64,000 nt of DNA from Phocaeicola oris (lineage in GTDB: Bacteria > Bacteroidota > Bacteroidia > Bacteroidales > Bacteroidaceae), in NCBI RefSeq assembly GCF_021295095.1, contig NZ_JAJLQX010000001.1, positions 1 through 64,000 of the forward strand, given 5' to 3'. The position numbers and the translations under genes are program-made. The first letter of the stretch is position 1; every line of letters starts with the position of its first letter. Below the pieces are notes generated by a model. It had not been told where the DNA came from, searched no databases, and was given only the letters and a program-made list of their open reading frames with translations. Below are positions 53,054-63,178 of this stretch, in pieces.

Positions 53054-54352
53054 ATGGTATTACAAAAATTGTTTGGGTATGATCCCAAAAGCATGAAGGT
53101 GAGGACCGAGCTTATAGCAGGAGCCACAACTTTCCTCACCATGAGTTATATTTTAGCCGTAAATCCGGCCATTCTGAGTACTACAGGAATGGATAAGGCG
53201 GCATTGTTCACCAGTACGGCTATCGCTTCGGCTATAGCAACCATTCTGTTGGCAGTGATGGCCAAATTGCCGTTCGCTCAGGCCCCGAGTATGGGATTGA
53301 ATGCGTTTTTTGCCTTCACTCTTTGTCAGGCGATGGGATTCACTTGGCAACAATCGTTGGCCGCATTGCTCATTGAAGGAATTATATTTATCCTTATCAC
53401 GTTTTTAAATGTACGTGAATTGATATTGAACAGTATTCCTGTTAATCTGCGGTATGCTATCTCGGCGGGCATCGGAATGTTCATTGCTTTCATCGGTTTG
53501 AAGAATGCCGGTATTATAGTGGCTAATCCTGATACCTTTGTCGGATTAGGAAAGTTCACTCCGACAGCCATTTTGGGTATAATTGCCATACTGTTAAGCG
53601 GTATACTCATGGCTCGCAAGGTAAAAGGAGCGTTGTTTTATGGTATTATCATGGCTACTATCATAGGTATTCCAATGGGAGTGACTCAAATTCCGGAAGG
53701 TTGGTTGCCGGTATCTGCTCCACAATCGGTAGCCCCCATCTTCTGTAAGTTCGATTTCACGAACTTTTTCAATTTCAAGATGTTCATTGTCATCTTTTCA
53801 TTGCTGATAGTTAATATTTTTGATACCGTAGGAACATTGGTTGGTCTGGCCGAGAAGACAGGTATTGTAGAGGAAGACGGAACGATTCCACATGTAAAAG
53901 AAGCCATGATGAGCGATGCCATCGGTACTACTGCCGGAGCAATCCTTGGTTCATCGACTATTACTACTTATATAGAAAGCGCGTCGGGTATTGCCGAAGG
54001 CGGACGAAGCGGCTTGACATCCTTTGCAGTTGGTATTTTCTTTTTGTTATCATTGTTCCTTTCGCCGTTGTTCCTGCTTATTCCGGGTGCCGCGACCAGT
54101 GGAGCGTTGGTATTGGTTGGTGTACTGATGATTGATTCCGTGAAACGGATAGATTTAACCAACATATCCGAAGCGTTCCCGGCTTTCATTACCATGATTA
54201 CAATGGTGCTTTGTTACAGCATTGCCGATGGTATTTGCCTGGGAATCCTCAGTTATGTTATTATGAAACTTTGCATCGGTGAATATAAGAAAGTAAATCC
54301 TACCTTAGCAATACTTAGTGTTCTGTTTATTCTAAATTTTATCTTTGGATAA
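53054..54352 (+). CDS. NCS2-family nucleobase permease (AzgA-like)
   Basis: Encodes 432 residues with about 13 membrane helices. AGATTFLTMSYILAVNP (about 23-39), APSMGLNAFFAF, NIFDTVGTLVGL and SSTITTYIESASGIAEGGR are AzgA-branch signatures. Proton-coupled uptake of adenine, guanine or hypoxanthine. It ends one base before the convergent DUF5020 gene. Confidence 0.94.
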   Translation: MVLQKLFGYDPKSMKVRTELIAGATTFLTMSYILAVNPAILSTTGMDKAALFTSTAIASAIATILLAVMAKLPFAQAPSMGLNAFFAFTLCQAMGFTWQQSLAALLIEGIIFILITFLNVRELILNSIPVNLRYAISAGIGMFIAFIGLKNAGIIVANPDTFVGLGKFTPTAILGIIAILLSGILMARKVKGALFYGIIMATIIGIPMGVTQIPEGWLPVSAPQSVAPIFCKFDFTNFFNFKMFIVIFSLLIVNIFDTVGTLVGLAEKTGIVEEDGTIPHVKEAMMSDAIGTTAGAILGSSTITTYIESASGIAEGGRSGLTSFAVGIFFLLSLFLSPLFLLIPGAATSGALVLVGVLMIDSVKRIDLTNISEAFPAFITMITMVLCYSIADGICLGILSYVIMKLCIGEYKKVNPTLAILSVLFILNFIFG

Positions 54353-55093
54353 TCAGAAGGTCCATTTAATGGCAAGTGTCGGGATGGCATAGAACTTGTT
54401 GTTCTTGCTGTCCCGATTATATACAAAGTTGTTACTGATTTCTACCTCGGTACCGATACTCAGATTAAAATCCTCACATCCCTGAAGGGTGTTCATGTTA
54501 TACCAGAACTGCGGCTCAGAAAGCAGAATCCATTTTCCGTTTACATTTGGATCGTACCATAAATCACAGAATCCGGAAAAAGTACAAGCCTTATTAGCGA
54601 AGGTGATGCCCCAGACTTCAGTAAGTTGAAATCCGCTGAACGGACTGTTCCATGCATTTTGTCCCTTGAAATAATACTTATACATAGCTTGCAGAGAAAA
54701 TGTACGCGAGAAGTCGGCACTGTGCCAGTTCCATGCCGGACCAACTAATATGGCGTGTTGGAATCGGTTAGCGTAATTTCCTACTTGATTGCCCTGCATA
54801 CCTCCGTTATATTCCACATGAGCAGCCCACATTTTATTTTTCGAAACATTCAGTTCGCGTGCCACTTCCCAATAGGCACCGGCTATACCATCGTGATAAT
54901 AATCCAGATCGACAAAGAAGAATGTGCTTCCCCAGCGGTCGGGTTTGAACATCTCAATAGTAGTTGTAACACTCGGACGATTGCTTAATCCATCGAATAA
55001 GCTGTGTCCTAAATCATAATGGAACTGTAAGTTCTGCGCAGAGAGCATTCCGCAAAACAGAATAGCGACGAGAAGTGTTATATACCTCTTCAT
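54353..55093 (-). CDS. DUF5020 Tsx-like outer-membrane channel
   Basis: Encodes 246 residues. Signal peptide ends LSAQN (about 20); the rest is an aromatic-rich 12-stranded beta-barrel (WGSTFFFVDLDYY, FSLQAMYKYYFKG, GTEVEISNNFVYN, terminal AIKWTF). The fold resembles the nucleoside channel Tsx. Lying against a nucleobase permease, it may pass nucleosides or bases through the outer membrane (inference). A -7 box TACTTTTG is at 55130-55123. Confidence 0.82.
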   Translation of the reverse strand: MKRYITLLVAILFCGMLSAQNLQFHYDLGHSLFDGLSNRPSVTTTIEMFKPDRWGSTFFFVDLDYYHDGIAGAYWEVARELNVSKNKMWAAHVEYNGGMQGNQVGNYANRFQHAILVGPAWNWHSADFSRTFSLQAMYKYYFKGQNAWNSPFSGFQLTEVWGITFANKACTFSGFCDLWYDPNVNGKWILLSEPQFWYNMNTLQGCEDFNLSIGTEVEISNNFVYNRDSKNNKFYAIPTLAIKWTF

Positions 55094-55180
55094 GTATCAA
55101 ATAATTTATGTTAATATGGGCGCAAAAGTACAATTTTATATTTATCTGCCCAATAATTCTTCTTTAAATCTAACGGTTAT

Positions 55181-55840
55181 TTAATAACCTAAATTTTCTC
55201 CGACCAACAGAACGATGTGACGCTTGGCAGGATGTGACATTCGCATGATGGATATATAATTACAGATACTGTCGGGCGACTTGCAGTTATGACAGATTCC
55301 ATCAGTTTTACACGGAGTCTGATTATGGTCGAAACGAGCCATGTTAATTGGAGCGGCGGTCGATCGAGCGCGTTTAACAGCCGCGTCTATATCCTGACAT
55401 ACTTTGTTCATGCCTACGACGAGCAATACATGTTCAGGACCGAAAGTGATGGCAGCCACACGGTTACCGTTACTATCAATATTGACGATGATTCCGTCTT
55501 CGCTGATAGCGTTCACGCCGGCCAGATAGAAATCACATTCAAATGCTTTACGGTAAATTCGCGCTTTATCTTCTTGCGTAGTGACATCGTCACGGTCGAA
55601 TACCTGATAGTCTCCATTTTTCAGCGCCTCAGTCAGTCCCATATCACGGATACTCATGGAACCTCCCCATGAGATAGAACAACCCTTAGGAATGATTTTC
55701 AATGCTTTTCGGAGTGCTTCCTTAGCGGTAGGGCAGTAATAAGCATCGTAATGACGCATGTTCAGGTTTTTTATGAGCTTCTGAGCAAGTAAATCATTAC
55801 GTAATTCTCTTGGTGATTTCTTTTCATCCAACATAGTCAT
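55181..55840 (-). CDS. LUD-domain lactate-utilisation protein
   Basis: Encodes 219 residues of the LutC/YkgG (LUD) family: GCSISWGGSMSIRDMG (about 53-68), YLAGVNAISEDGIIVNIDSNGNRVA, HVLLVVGMNK and a C-terminal cysteine group (CKTDGICHNCKSPDSIC). Stand-alone LUD proteins are linked to lactate or fumarate/anaerobic metabolism. Third gene of a small operon with DUF4250. Confidence 0.9.
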   Translation of the reverse strand: MTMLDEKKSPRELRNDLLAQKLIKNLNMRHYDAYYCPTAKEALRKALKIIPKGCSISWGGSMSIRDMGLTEALKNGDYQVFDRDDVTTQEDKARIYRKAFECDFYLAGVNAISEDGIIVNIDSNGNRVAAITFGPEHVLLVVGMNKVCQDIDAAVKRARSTAAPINMARFDHNQTPCKTDGICHNCKSPDSICNYISIMRMSHPAKRHIVLLVGENLGY

Positions 55841-55850
55841 ATATAGTTAT

Positions 55851-56105
55851 TTACGATAATGATAATAATCTTTCCAATCGGTCGACCGATGAAGAAAGGT
55901 CGTGCGCGAAAGTGGTATGATCGAGCAAGTAGCTATCGTTTCCTTCCGCAATCTTTGCATACAAATCTTTATTCATTTGTATTATATACGAGTTAATGGC
56001 TATTTCTATCTCATCTTTCTGTGTGCTGCTGTTAGATTTCTCGTATACTTTCCATTTCTGATGAAAGAAACAATACGCAGCTTCTATGCTGTCTTTGGTT
56101 ATCAT
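55851..56105 (-). CDS. Small helical hypothetical protein
   Basis: Encodes 84 residues, mostly helical and soluble, ending SVDRLERLLSLS. No family recognised. It lies 7 bp after the DUF4250 gene and 10 bp before the LUD gene, so it is probably expressed with them. Confidence 0.6.
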   Translation of the reverse strand: MITKDSIEAAYCFFHQKWKVYEKSNSSTQKDEIEIAINSYIIQMNKDLYAKIAEGNDSYLLDHTTFAHDLSSSVDRLERLLSLS

Positions 56106-56112
56106 AATTTAT

Positions 56113-56298
56113 TTACCAAATTCTATTTTGTTTTCCATCATAGCGGTAACCGTTGTCAGCTAATTTCTTTTCAAGTTCTTTACGGTCGACATTATAATGA
56201 TAGCAAATCTCATCTAAATTGTTGAACATTTCGTCTCTCAATAGGAAATTGATGGCAGAGACAAGCATAGGTATGTCGTTTTCAGGTAAATGATCCAT
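56113..56298 (-). CDS. DUF4250 protein
   Basis: Encodes 61 residues. MLVSAINFLLRDEMFNNLDE, then YNVDRKELEKKLADNGY, fits the DUF4250 family of gut anaerobes. Function unknown. First gene of the three-gene minus-strand unit. Confidence 0.85.
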   Translation of the reverse strand: MDHLPENDIPMLVSAINFLLRDEMFNNLDEICYHYNVDRKELEKKLADNGYRYDGKQNRIW

Positions 56299-56438
56299 AT
56301 TTCATATTCGTTTATAATGCGACAAATTTAATAAAAAATCAGTTTACTTTACGATTTACAATGTGAAATATGATTTAGAGAAGTGTATAACCTTTTTGCG
56401 TCTTTCGTAAATTTTATATTAAATTATTCGTATGAATA

Positions 56439-56469
56439 TTTCTTATATTGTTTTTTAATTTTAAATTTG
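56439..56469 (+). promoter_or_regulatory. Promoter of the iron alcohol dehydrogenase
   Basis: TTTC (56439-56442), 19-bp spacer, TAAATTTG (56462-56469). It supports ATG 56496 as the start. Confidence 0.65.
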
Positions 56470-56495
56470 CATGTAGTAATACTAAACCATATATT

Positions 56496-57680
56496 ATGAT
56501 ACAAACAGGTTTAAGCTATAATTTTGGAGTTTCAACACAGGTATTGTTTGGTCCAGGGAAGTTGAACGAGTTGCATAACCAAGTTCTTCCGGGAAAGAAA
56601 GCGTTGTTGGTTATCTCGAATGGAAAGTCTACACGTGTGAACGGCTATCTTGACCGTACGGTAAAGGAACTGGAACAAGCCGGAGTTTCTTATGTCTTGT
56701 TTGATAAGGTACAGGCTAACCCGTTGAAGGCAACGGCTGAGGAAGGTGCCACTGTAGCTCGTGCGAACAATTGTGATTTTGTAGTAGCGCTTGGAGGAGG
56801 TTCGGTTATGGACTGCGCAAAGGCTATTGCGCTCAACGCGACTAATCCGGGCGATTTATGGGATTATGCTTTTGGTGGAACAGGAAAGCGCATCTTTGCC
56901 AAGAATGCTCCGTTGCCTATTATTGCTATTACTACTACAGCCGGAACAGGTTCGGAAGTTGATTGTGGTGGCGTTATCACCAATCCCGAAACCAACGAGA
57001 AGATAGGTATTGTCCATCCCGGTATTTTACCGCTTATAGCTATTGTTGATCCGGAACTCATGACCAGCGTTCCTCCTAAGTTCACTGCATACCAAGGTTT
57101 TGATGCCTTGTTCCATTCCACTGAAGGTTATATCTCTAAGCCGAGTAACCTGTTCAGCGACATGGTGGAAGAGACTGTAATTCGTATTATAGGAGAGTAT
57201 CTTCCTATTGCATATAAGGATGGGAAAAACATGGAAGCTCGTGCTCACATGGCATTTGCGAATACGCTATCGGGATATTCTATGATGACAGCATCGTGTA
57301 CAGCTGAACACAGCATTGAGCATGCGTTGAGTGCTTTTCATGGAGAACTTCCGCATGGAGCCGGCTTGATTATGATTTCAAAGGCATTTTATACTACTAT
57401 TATTAAGCAACATGTATGCGATGAGCGCTTTATCCGTATGGCAAAGATGTTAGGGAAAGCTGACGCAAAAGAACCGATGGATTTCATTACCGCTTTGACA
57501 GACATACAGAAAGCCTGTGAAGTAGATAATCTGAAAATGAGCGATTACGGTATTACTCGGGATGAGTTCAATAAGATGGCTGCCAATGCCCTTGAAGTAA
57601 TGGGAGGTTTGGTACAGATGGATCGTCAGCCACTCACGCACACTGATATAGTAAACATATTGCAAGATTCGTATAAGTAA
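56496..57680 (+). CDS. Iron-containing alcohol dehydrogenase
   Basis: Encodes 394 residues. NAD(P) loop ALGGGSVMDCAKAIAL (about 92-107), family motif ITTTAGTGSEVDCGGVI, and the metal site residues D and H in GFDALFHSTEGY, EHSIEHALSAF and HGAGLIM. Oxidises or reduces short-chain alcohols/aldehydes, butanol-dehydrogenase-like. Monocistronic with its own promoter and terminator. Confidence 0.94.
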   Translation: MIQTGLSYNFGVSTQVLFGPGKLNELHNQVLPGKKALLVISNGKSTRVNGYLDRTVKELEQAGVSYVLFDKVQANPLKATAEEGATVARANNCDFVVALGGGSVMDCAKAIALNATNPGDLWDYAFGGTGKRIFAKNAPLPIIAITTTAGTGSEVDCGGVITNPETNEKIGIVHPGILPLIAIVDPELMTSVPPKFTAYQGFDALFHSTEGYISKPSNLFSDMVEETVIRIIGEYLPIAYKDGKNMEARAHMAFANTLSGYSMMTASCTAEHSIEHALSAFHGELPHGAGLIMISKAFYTTIIKQHVCDERFIRMAKMLGKADAKEPMDFITALTDIQKACEVDNLKMSDYGITRDEFNKMAANALEVMGGLVQMDRQPLTHTDIVNILQDSYK

Positions 57681-57720
57681 ATCATTTGATTTACTCTTTT
57701 ATTCATAAATTATTGATTTG

Positions 57721-57755
57721 CGGGATAATGCTTAGCGTTATCCCGTTTCTTTTGA
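57721..57755 (+). terminator. Terminator after alcohol dehydrogenase
   Basis: CGGGATAATGC (57721-57731) pairs with GCGTTATCCCG (57735-57745; one G-U pair), loop TTA, then a T-rich stretch. Confidence 0.88.
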
Positions 57756-57784
57756 GTTAGAGATAATTAGAAAGTAATATGGTT

Positions 57785-57955
57785 ATATGCATCATCTTAG
57801 AATATGATGAGCATGACTTCTCAAGTTCATGCGTATAAAACAACAAAGTGATGCGTATGAGTTGGATGATTCATGCGTATGAGTTGATCAGTTCATGCGT
57901 ATCACTTTATCGCTTTATACGCATCACTTTATCGCTTTATACGCATCACTTTATT
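57785..57955. repeat. 22-bp phased dyad array F (about 7-8 units)
   Basis: Cores at 57807, 57829, 57851, 57873, 57895, 57917 and 57939, all at exact 22-bp steps, with a degenerate copy near 57785. The last three units end CATCACTTTAT or TATCACTTTAT. It lies between the convergent alcohol dehydrogenase and guaA genes, 60 bp beyond the dehydrogenase terminator. Confidence 0.9.
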
Positions 57956-57973
57956 ATGTTATCTATTTTGTTT

Positions 57974-59518
57974 TTATTCCCACTCAATTGTCGAAGGTGG
58001 TTTTGAGGAAATATCATAGCATACTCGATTGACTCCCTTTACTTTATTGATGATTTCGTTGGAAACTTTTGCAAGGAATTCATAAGGAAGATGAGCCCAA
58101 TCGGCTGTCATTGCGTCCGTACTTGTTACGGCACGGAGCGCAACGGGATGTTCGTATGTACGTTCATCACCCATGACACCAACACTGCGAACAGTAGATA
58201 AGAGAATGGCACCGGCTTGCCATACATGATCGTATAAAGGTTTTCCATCCTCACAAATCCAGTTATGTAGACCTTCCACGAAGATGTCATCGGCATTCTG
58301 AAGAATCTCAACTTTTTCTGGAGTGATGTCTCCTAAGATGCGGACAGCCAGTCCAGGTCCCGGGAACGGATGACGCATAATCAAGCTTTCGGGCATGTCC
58401 AATTCGTGTCCTACACGACGCACTTCATCCTTAAACAGCCATTGCAGCGGTTCACAAAGTTGTAATTTCATTTCTTTAGGAAGCCCGCCTACATTATGAT
58501 GGCTTTTAATAGTCTGCCCTGTAATGTTCAGACTTTCTATGCGGTCGGGGTAGATAGTTCCCTGCGCAAGCCATTTCGCGTCAGTAATCTTCTTTGCTTC
58601 GGTGTTGAATACTTCAACAAAGTTTCGACCTATGATTTTACGTTTTTGCTCAGGGTCTGTCACGCCTTTTAAGTCCTTAAAAAACTTTTCGCCGGCATCG
58701 ACCCCAATAACATTCAGCCCCAAACCTGAGTATTCGTTCATTACTTTTTGGAATTCATTCTTACGAAGCATTCCATGGTCAACAAAAATACAGGTAAGGT
58801 TTTTGCCGATGGCTCTATTTAATAAGGTAGCGCAAACAGAAGAGTCAACGCCACCGCTTAATCCGAGAATGACCCGGTCGTTTCCCAATTGTTTCTTCAG
58901 TTCTTCAACGGTAGAGTCGATGAACGATGCCGCGCTCCATTCCTGACGGCTTCCGCAGATGTCAACCACAAAGTTCTTCAACAGTTGGGTACCTTGAGTT
59001 GTGTGGAACACTTCGGGATGGAACTGAACAGCCCAAACCGGTTGTTTGCTGCTTGCGTAAGCCGCGAACTTCACATCGTTAGTTGATGCTATGACATGAC
59101 AATCGGAAGGGATAGCCGTAATGGTATCGCCATGACTCATCCAAACTTGTGAGTTGGGAGTGAATCCCTTAAAGAGCGGATCCGTTGCGTCAAACTCCTG
59201 AAGGAGAGCACGGCCATATTCGTGAGCTGCTGTTTTCTCTACTTTTCCCCCCAGTGTATGAGCGATGAACTGGGCACCATAGCAAATGCCGAGTACCGGT
59301 ATACGACCGATGAACTGACTGAGGTCAACCTTGAAGCCTTTCGGGTCGTGTACAGAATACGGGGATCCGCTGAGAATGACGCCAATAATATCTGAGTCAT
59401 CTTTTGGAAACTTGTTGTAAGGGAAAATCTCACAAAATGTATCAAGTTCACGTACACGGCGACCAATAAGTTGTGTGGTTTGTGAACCGAAGTCGAGAAT
59501 AACGATTTTTTGTTGCAT
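57974..59518 (-). CDS. guaA: GMP synthase (glutamine-hydrolysing)
   Basis: Encodes 514 residues. Glutamine amidotransferase domain with GICYGAQFI (catalytic Cys about 81) and FHPEVFHT, then the ATP pyrophosphatase PP-loop [11 protein letters not shown] and the C-terminal dimerisation domain (ends [10 protein letters not shown]). Converts XMP to GMP. Monocistronic; separated from mscL by a terminator. Confidence 0.98.
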   Translation of the reverse strand: MQQKIVILDFGSQTTQLIGRRVRELDTFCEIFPYNKFPKDDSDIIGVILSGSPYSVHDPKGFKVDLSQFIGRIPVLGICYGAQFIAHTLGGKVEKTAAHEYGRALLQEFDATDPLFKGFTPNSQVWMSHGDTITAIPSDCHVIASTNDVKFAAYASSKQPVWAVQFHPEVFHTTQGTQLLKNFVVDICGSRQEWSAASFIDSTVEELKKQLGNDRVILGLSGGVDSSVCATLLNRAIGKNLTCIFVDHGMLRKNEFQKVMNEYSGLGLNVIGVDAGEKFFKDLKGVTDPEQKRKIIGRNFVEVFNTEAKKITDAKWLAQGTIYPDRIESLNITGQTIKSHHNVGGLPKEMKLQLCEPLQWLFKDEVRRVGHELDMPESLIMRHPFPGPGLAVRILGDITPEKVEILQNADDIFVEGLHNWICEDGKPLYDHVWQAGAILLSTVRSVGVMGDERTYEHPVALRAVTSTDAMTADWAHLPYEFLAKVSNEIINKVKGVNRVCYDISSKPPSTIEWE

Positions 59519-59557
59519 ACGGAAAAGATTATTTCGAATTAGGGTGCGAATATAAAG

Positions 59558-59599
59558 AAAAAAGAGTGCATAGCCAAATATTATATTGATTATGCACTC
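59558..59599 (-). terminator. mscL terminator
   Basis: On the minus strand GAGTGCATA (59599-59591) pairs with TATGCACTC (59572-59564) and is followed by a six-T run toward 59558. Ends the mscL transcript before guaA. Confidence 0.85.
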
Positions 59600-59623
59600 A
59601 ATTTGTTTTTATTAATTCAAATC

Positions 59624-60007
59624 TTATTTATTTTTCAGCAAATCGCGGATTTCTGTCAACAGGATTTCTTCTTTAGTAGGAGCAGGAGGGGCAGCAGGTT
59701 CTTCTTTTTTCTTCTTTGAGAGCTTGTTTACAGCCTTTACCATAATGAAGATACACCACGCGATGATAAGGAAGTCTATAATGTTCTGGATGAACATACC
59801 ATAGTTTACGGTAGCATCGCTAATTTTCGCGGAAAGGTTTGAGAAATCGACACCACCCGTAATAACACCAATGATAGGCATAATGATATCACCCACCAAA
59901 GAACTTACGATTTTACCAAATGCACCGCCAATGATCACACCGACAGCCATGTCCATAACATTGCCACGCATAGCAAAGTTTTTGAACTCAGAAAGAAATT
60001 TTCCCAT
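59624..60007 (-). CDS. mscL: Large-conductance mechanosensitive channel MscL
   Basis: Encodes 127 residues. [21 protein letters not shown] (about 11-31, part only) is the first helix signature, then TM2 (about 68-92) and a C-terminal helix ([12 protein letters not shown]). Homopentamer releasing solutes on hypo-osmotic shock. A -7 box (TATATTTG, 60061-60054) lies just upstream, divergent from gapA. Confidence 0.95.
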   Translation of the reverse strand: MGKFLSEFKNFAMRGNVMDMAVGVIIGGAFGKIVSSLVGDIIMPIIGVITGGVDFSNLSAKISDATVNYGMFIQNIIDFLIIAWCIFIMVKAVNKLSKKKKEEPAAPPAPTKEEILLTEIRDLLKNK

Positions 60008-60073
60008 AAATAAAAGAACTTAATTTTATAAAATTTAATAATTAATCCCTGTGCAAATATAGAAAGATTTTTA

Positions 60074-60108
60074 TAACTTTGCACCGTCAAAGAGAAAAAA
60101 ACTTTGAC
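60074..60108 (+). promoter_or_regulatory. gapA -7 box and leader hairpin
   Basis: TAACTTTG (60074-60081) is the -7 box. Five bases later GTCAAAG (60086-60092) and CTTTGAC (60102-60108) form a perfect 7-bp dyad around the expected start of the transcript; it may be an operator or a 5-prime stabilising hairpin. The -33 region is poor. Confidence 0.5.
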
Positions 60109-60149
60109 AGTGATATTTTAAGCGCGGATTATTTTTAAACCATTTATAA

Positions 60150-61202
<1,053 letters not shown>

Positions 61203-61223
61203 TCTGATTATTATATCTAAAAA

Positions 61224-61254
61224 AAAGCCGTCTACTTTTTGTAGGCGGCTTTTT
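61224..61254 (+). terminator. gapA terminator
   Basis: AAAGCCGTCTAC pairs with GTAGGCGGCTTT (one wobble) around a TTTTT-G loop, followed by a seven-T run. Confidence 0.92.
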
Positions 61255-61262
61255 TATGAGTG

Positions 61263-61296
61263 TTTGTGAGGAATAAAAATAAATTCATTACCTTTG
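61263..61296 (+). promoter_or_regulatory. miaA promoter
   Basis: TTTG (61263-61266), 22-bp spacer, TACCTTTG (61289-61296). The spacer is one base longer than usual. It drives the miaA, kinase and kdsA set. Confidence 0.55.
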
Positions 61297-61318
61297 TGTA
61301 ATTTGATGACTAAAAAGA

Positions 61319-62239
61319 ATGGGAAACTATGATTTGATAACGATTTTAGGTCCTACAGCTTCGGGAAAAACTCCCATAGCAGCTGCATTGGCTTATCGTC
61401 TGAATACGGAAATTATCAGTGGTGATAGTCGTCAGGTATACAGGAGAATGAATTTGGGAACAGGAAAGGACTTGGAAGATTATATGGTGAATGGCACACC
61501 TATTCCTTATCATCTTATAGACATAGTGGAGCCGGGATACAGATATAGCTTATTTGAGTATCAACGTGATTTTTTGAAAGCATATAATGAAATTATAGCT
61601 AAGCATAAAGTTCCGGTATTATGTGGAGGAACCGGTTTATATTTGGAATCAGTTTTGAAAGGATATAAATTGTTTGATGTTCCGGCTAACCCTGAGCTTC
61701 GATCAAGGTTGGCTGATGTTTCCTTAGAAGAGTTGACAAAACAATTGACTACCTATAAAAAATTGCATAATACGACTGATGTGGATACAGTTCAGCGGGC
61801 TATTCGGGCAATAGAAATAGAGGAATATTATCTTCGACAACCAACTGAACGCAGAGATTTTCCTCAGCTGAACAGTTTGATTATCGGTATAAATGTCGAC
61901 AGAAATCTTCGAAGAGAGAAGATATCCAAACGATTGAGGCAAAGATTGGAAAGTGGTATGGTGGACGAGGTGAGAGACTTGTTGAAAGAGGGTATTTCTG
62001 CTGCAGATTTGATCTATTACGGTTTGGAATATAAATTCCTCACCGAGTATGTAATAGGAAAACTTACATACGAGGAGATGTTCAGATTGCTGGAGATAGC
62101 TATTCATCAGTTTGCCAAGCGTCAAATGACGTGGTTCCGTGGAATGGAACGAAGAGGCTTTACCATTCATTGGATTGATGGAACCCTTTCGTTGGAGGAG
62201 AAAGTGGATGAGATTTTAAATTTATATAAAAAGAATTAA
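61319..62239 (+). CDS. miaA: tRNA dimethylallyltransferase MiaA
   Basis: Encodes 306 residues. P-loop GPTASGKT (about 11-18), SGDSRQVYRRMNLGTGK (DSRQ motif), HLIDIVEP, and GGTGLYLESVLKG. Adds dimethylallyl to A37 of tRNAs reading UNN codons. First of three close plus-strand genes (5-bp and 1-bp gaps). Confidence 0.96.
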   Translation: MGNYDLITILGPTASGKTPIAAALAYRLNTEIISGDSRQVYRRMNLGTGKDLEDYMVNGTPIPYHLIDIVEPGYRYSLFEYQRDFLKAYNEIIAKHKVPVLCGGTGLYLESVLKGYKLFDVPANPELRSRLADVSLEELTKQLTTYKKLHNTTDVDTVQRAIRAIEIEEYYLRQPTERRDFPQLNSLIIGINVDRNLRREKISKRLRQRLESGMVDEVRDLLKEGISAADLIYYGLEYKFLTEYVIGKLTYEEMFRLLEIAIHQFAKRQMTWFRGMERRGFTIHWIDGTLSLEEKVDEILNLYKKN

Positions 62240-62244
62240 GGTAT

Positions 62245-63177
62245 ATGGCAGTAGATCTGAACAGATGGGGAATAATTTATAACCCAAAAGCAGGTACCAG
62301 AAAGAAACAGAAACGCTGGAACAAAATTCGTCAGTACATGGAGAGCAAGAATGTAATGTTCGATTATGTACAGTCGGAAGGTTATGGCTCTATTGAACGA
62401 TTAGCCCGTATTTTGGCCGATAACGGTTATAAGACTATTGTTGTTGTGGGTGGCGATGGAGCTATTAATGATGCCATAAACGGTATTTTGACTTCAAATG
62501 TACCAGATAAAGCATCTATTGCTTTTGGAATTATACCCAATGGAACAGGTAACGACTTTGCCGGATTCTGGGGACTGGACGAGGATGATTATAAGCATGC
62601 TATCGACTGTATCATTAACCATCGTACTCGTAAGATTGACGTGGGTATTTGTAATTTCTTTAATGGACAATTACATGTTTCACGTTATTTTGTAAATGCT
62701 ATTTATATAGGTTTAGGAGCTAAAATTGTACAATACTCCAGCCGGACCGAACGCTTTTGGGGAATGCAAACGTTGTCGTTTATTAACTCTATGGTGCTAT
62801 TAGGATTTGAGCGTAAGCAGTACAGAACACATATCAGAGTCAATGGAGAACATATAAGTGGGCGATTCATGACAGTATGTATAGGGAATTGCCAAGGATA
62901 CGGACAGACTCCAAGTGCTTCGCCATATAACGGATTACTTGATGTGTCTGTTGTTGATCGGCCTAAGTTCGGACAGTTGATTTCCGGTCTTTGGATGTTG
63001 CTTCGAGGACGTTTCTTAAACCATAAAGTAGTCCATCCTTATCGTACGAAAGAAGTTAAAGTATTACGTGCACAAAATGCTCCTATTAGTTTGGATGGCA
63101 GATTATTGAAGGAAAAGCATTTTCCTCTTAAAGTGAATGTTTTACCAGAGGCTATGACCTTGATAATTCCTAATTGA
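62245..63177 (+). CDS. Diacylglycerol/lipid kinase family protein
   Basis: Encodes 310 residues of the DagK/YegS/sphingosine kinase-like family. IIYNPKAGTRKKQKR (about 10-24), VVGGDGAINDAINGI (about 72) and IPNGTGNDFAG (about 98) are the nucleotide-binding motifs; APISLDGRLL near the end is typical. Phosphorylates a lipid such as diacylglycerol or sphingoid base; the latter is relevant in Bacteroidota but not shown here. Confidence 0.92.
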   Translation: MAVDLNRWGIIYNPKAGTRKKQKRWNKIRQYMESKNVMFDYVQSEGYGSIERLARILADNGYKTIVVVGGDGAINDAINGILTSNVPDKASIAFGIIPNGTGNDFAGFWGLDEDDYKHAIDCIINHRTRKIDVGICNFFNGQLHVSRYFVNAIYIGLGAKIVQYSSRTERFWGMQTLSFINSMVLLGFERKQYRTHIRVNGEHISGRFMTVCIGNCQGYGQTPSASPYNGLLDVSVVDRPKFGQLISGLWMLLRGRFLNHKVVHPYRTKEVKVLRAQNAPISLDGRLLKEKHFPLKVNVLPEAMTLIIPN

Positions 63178-63178
63178 T

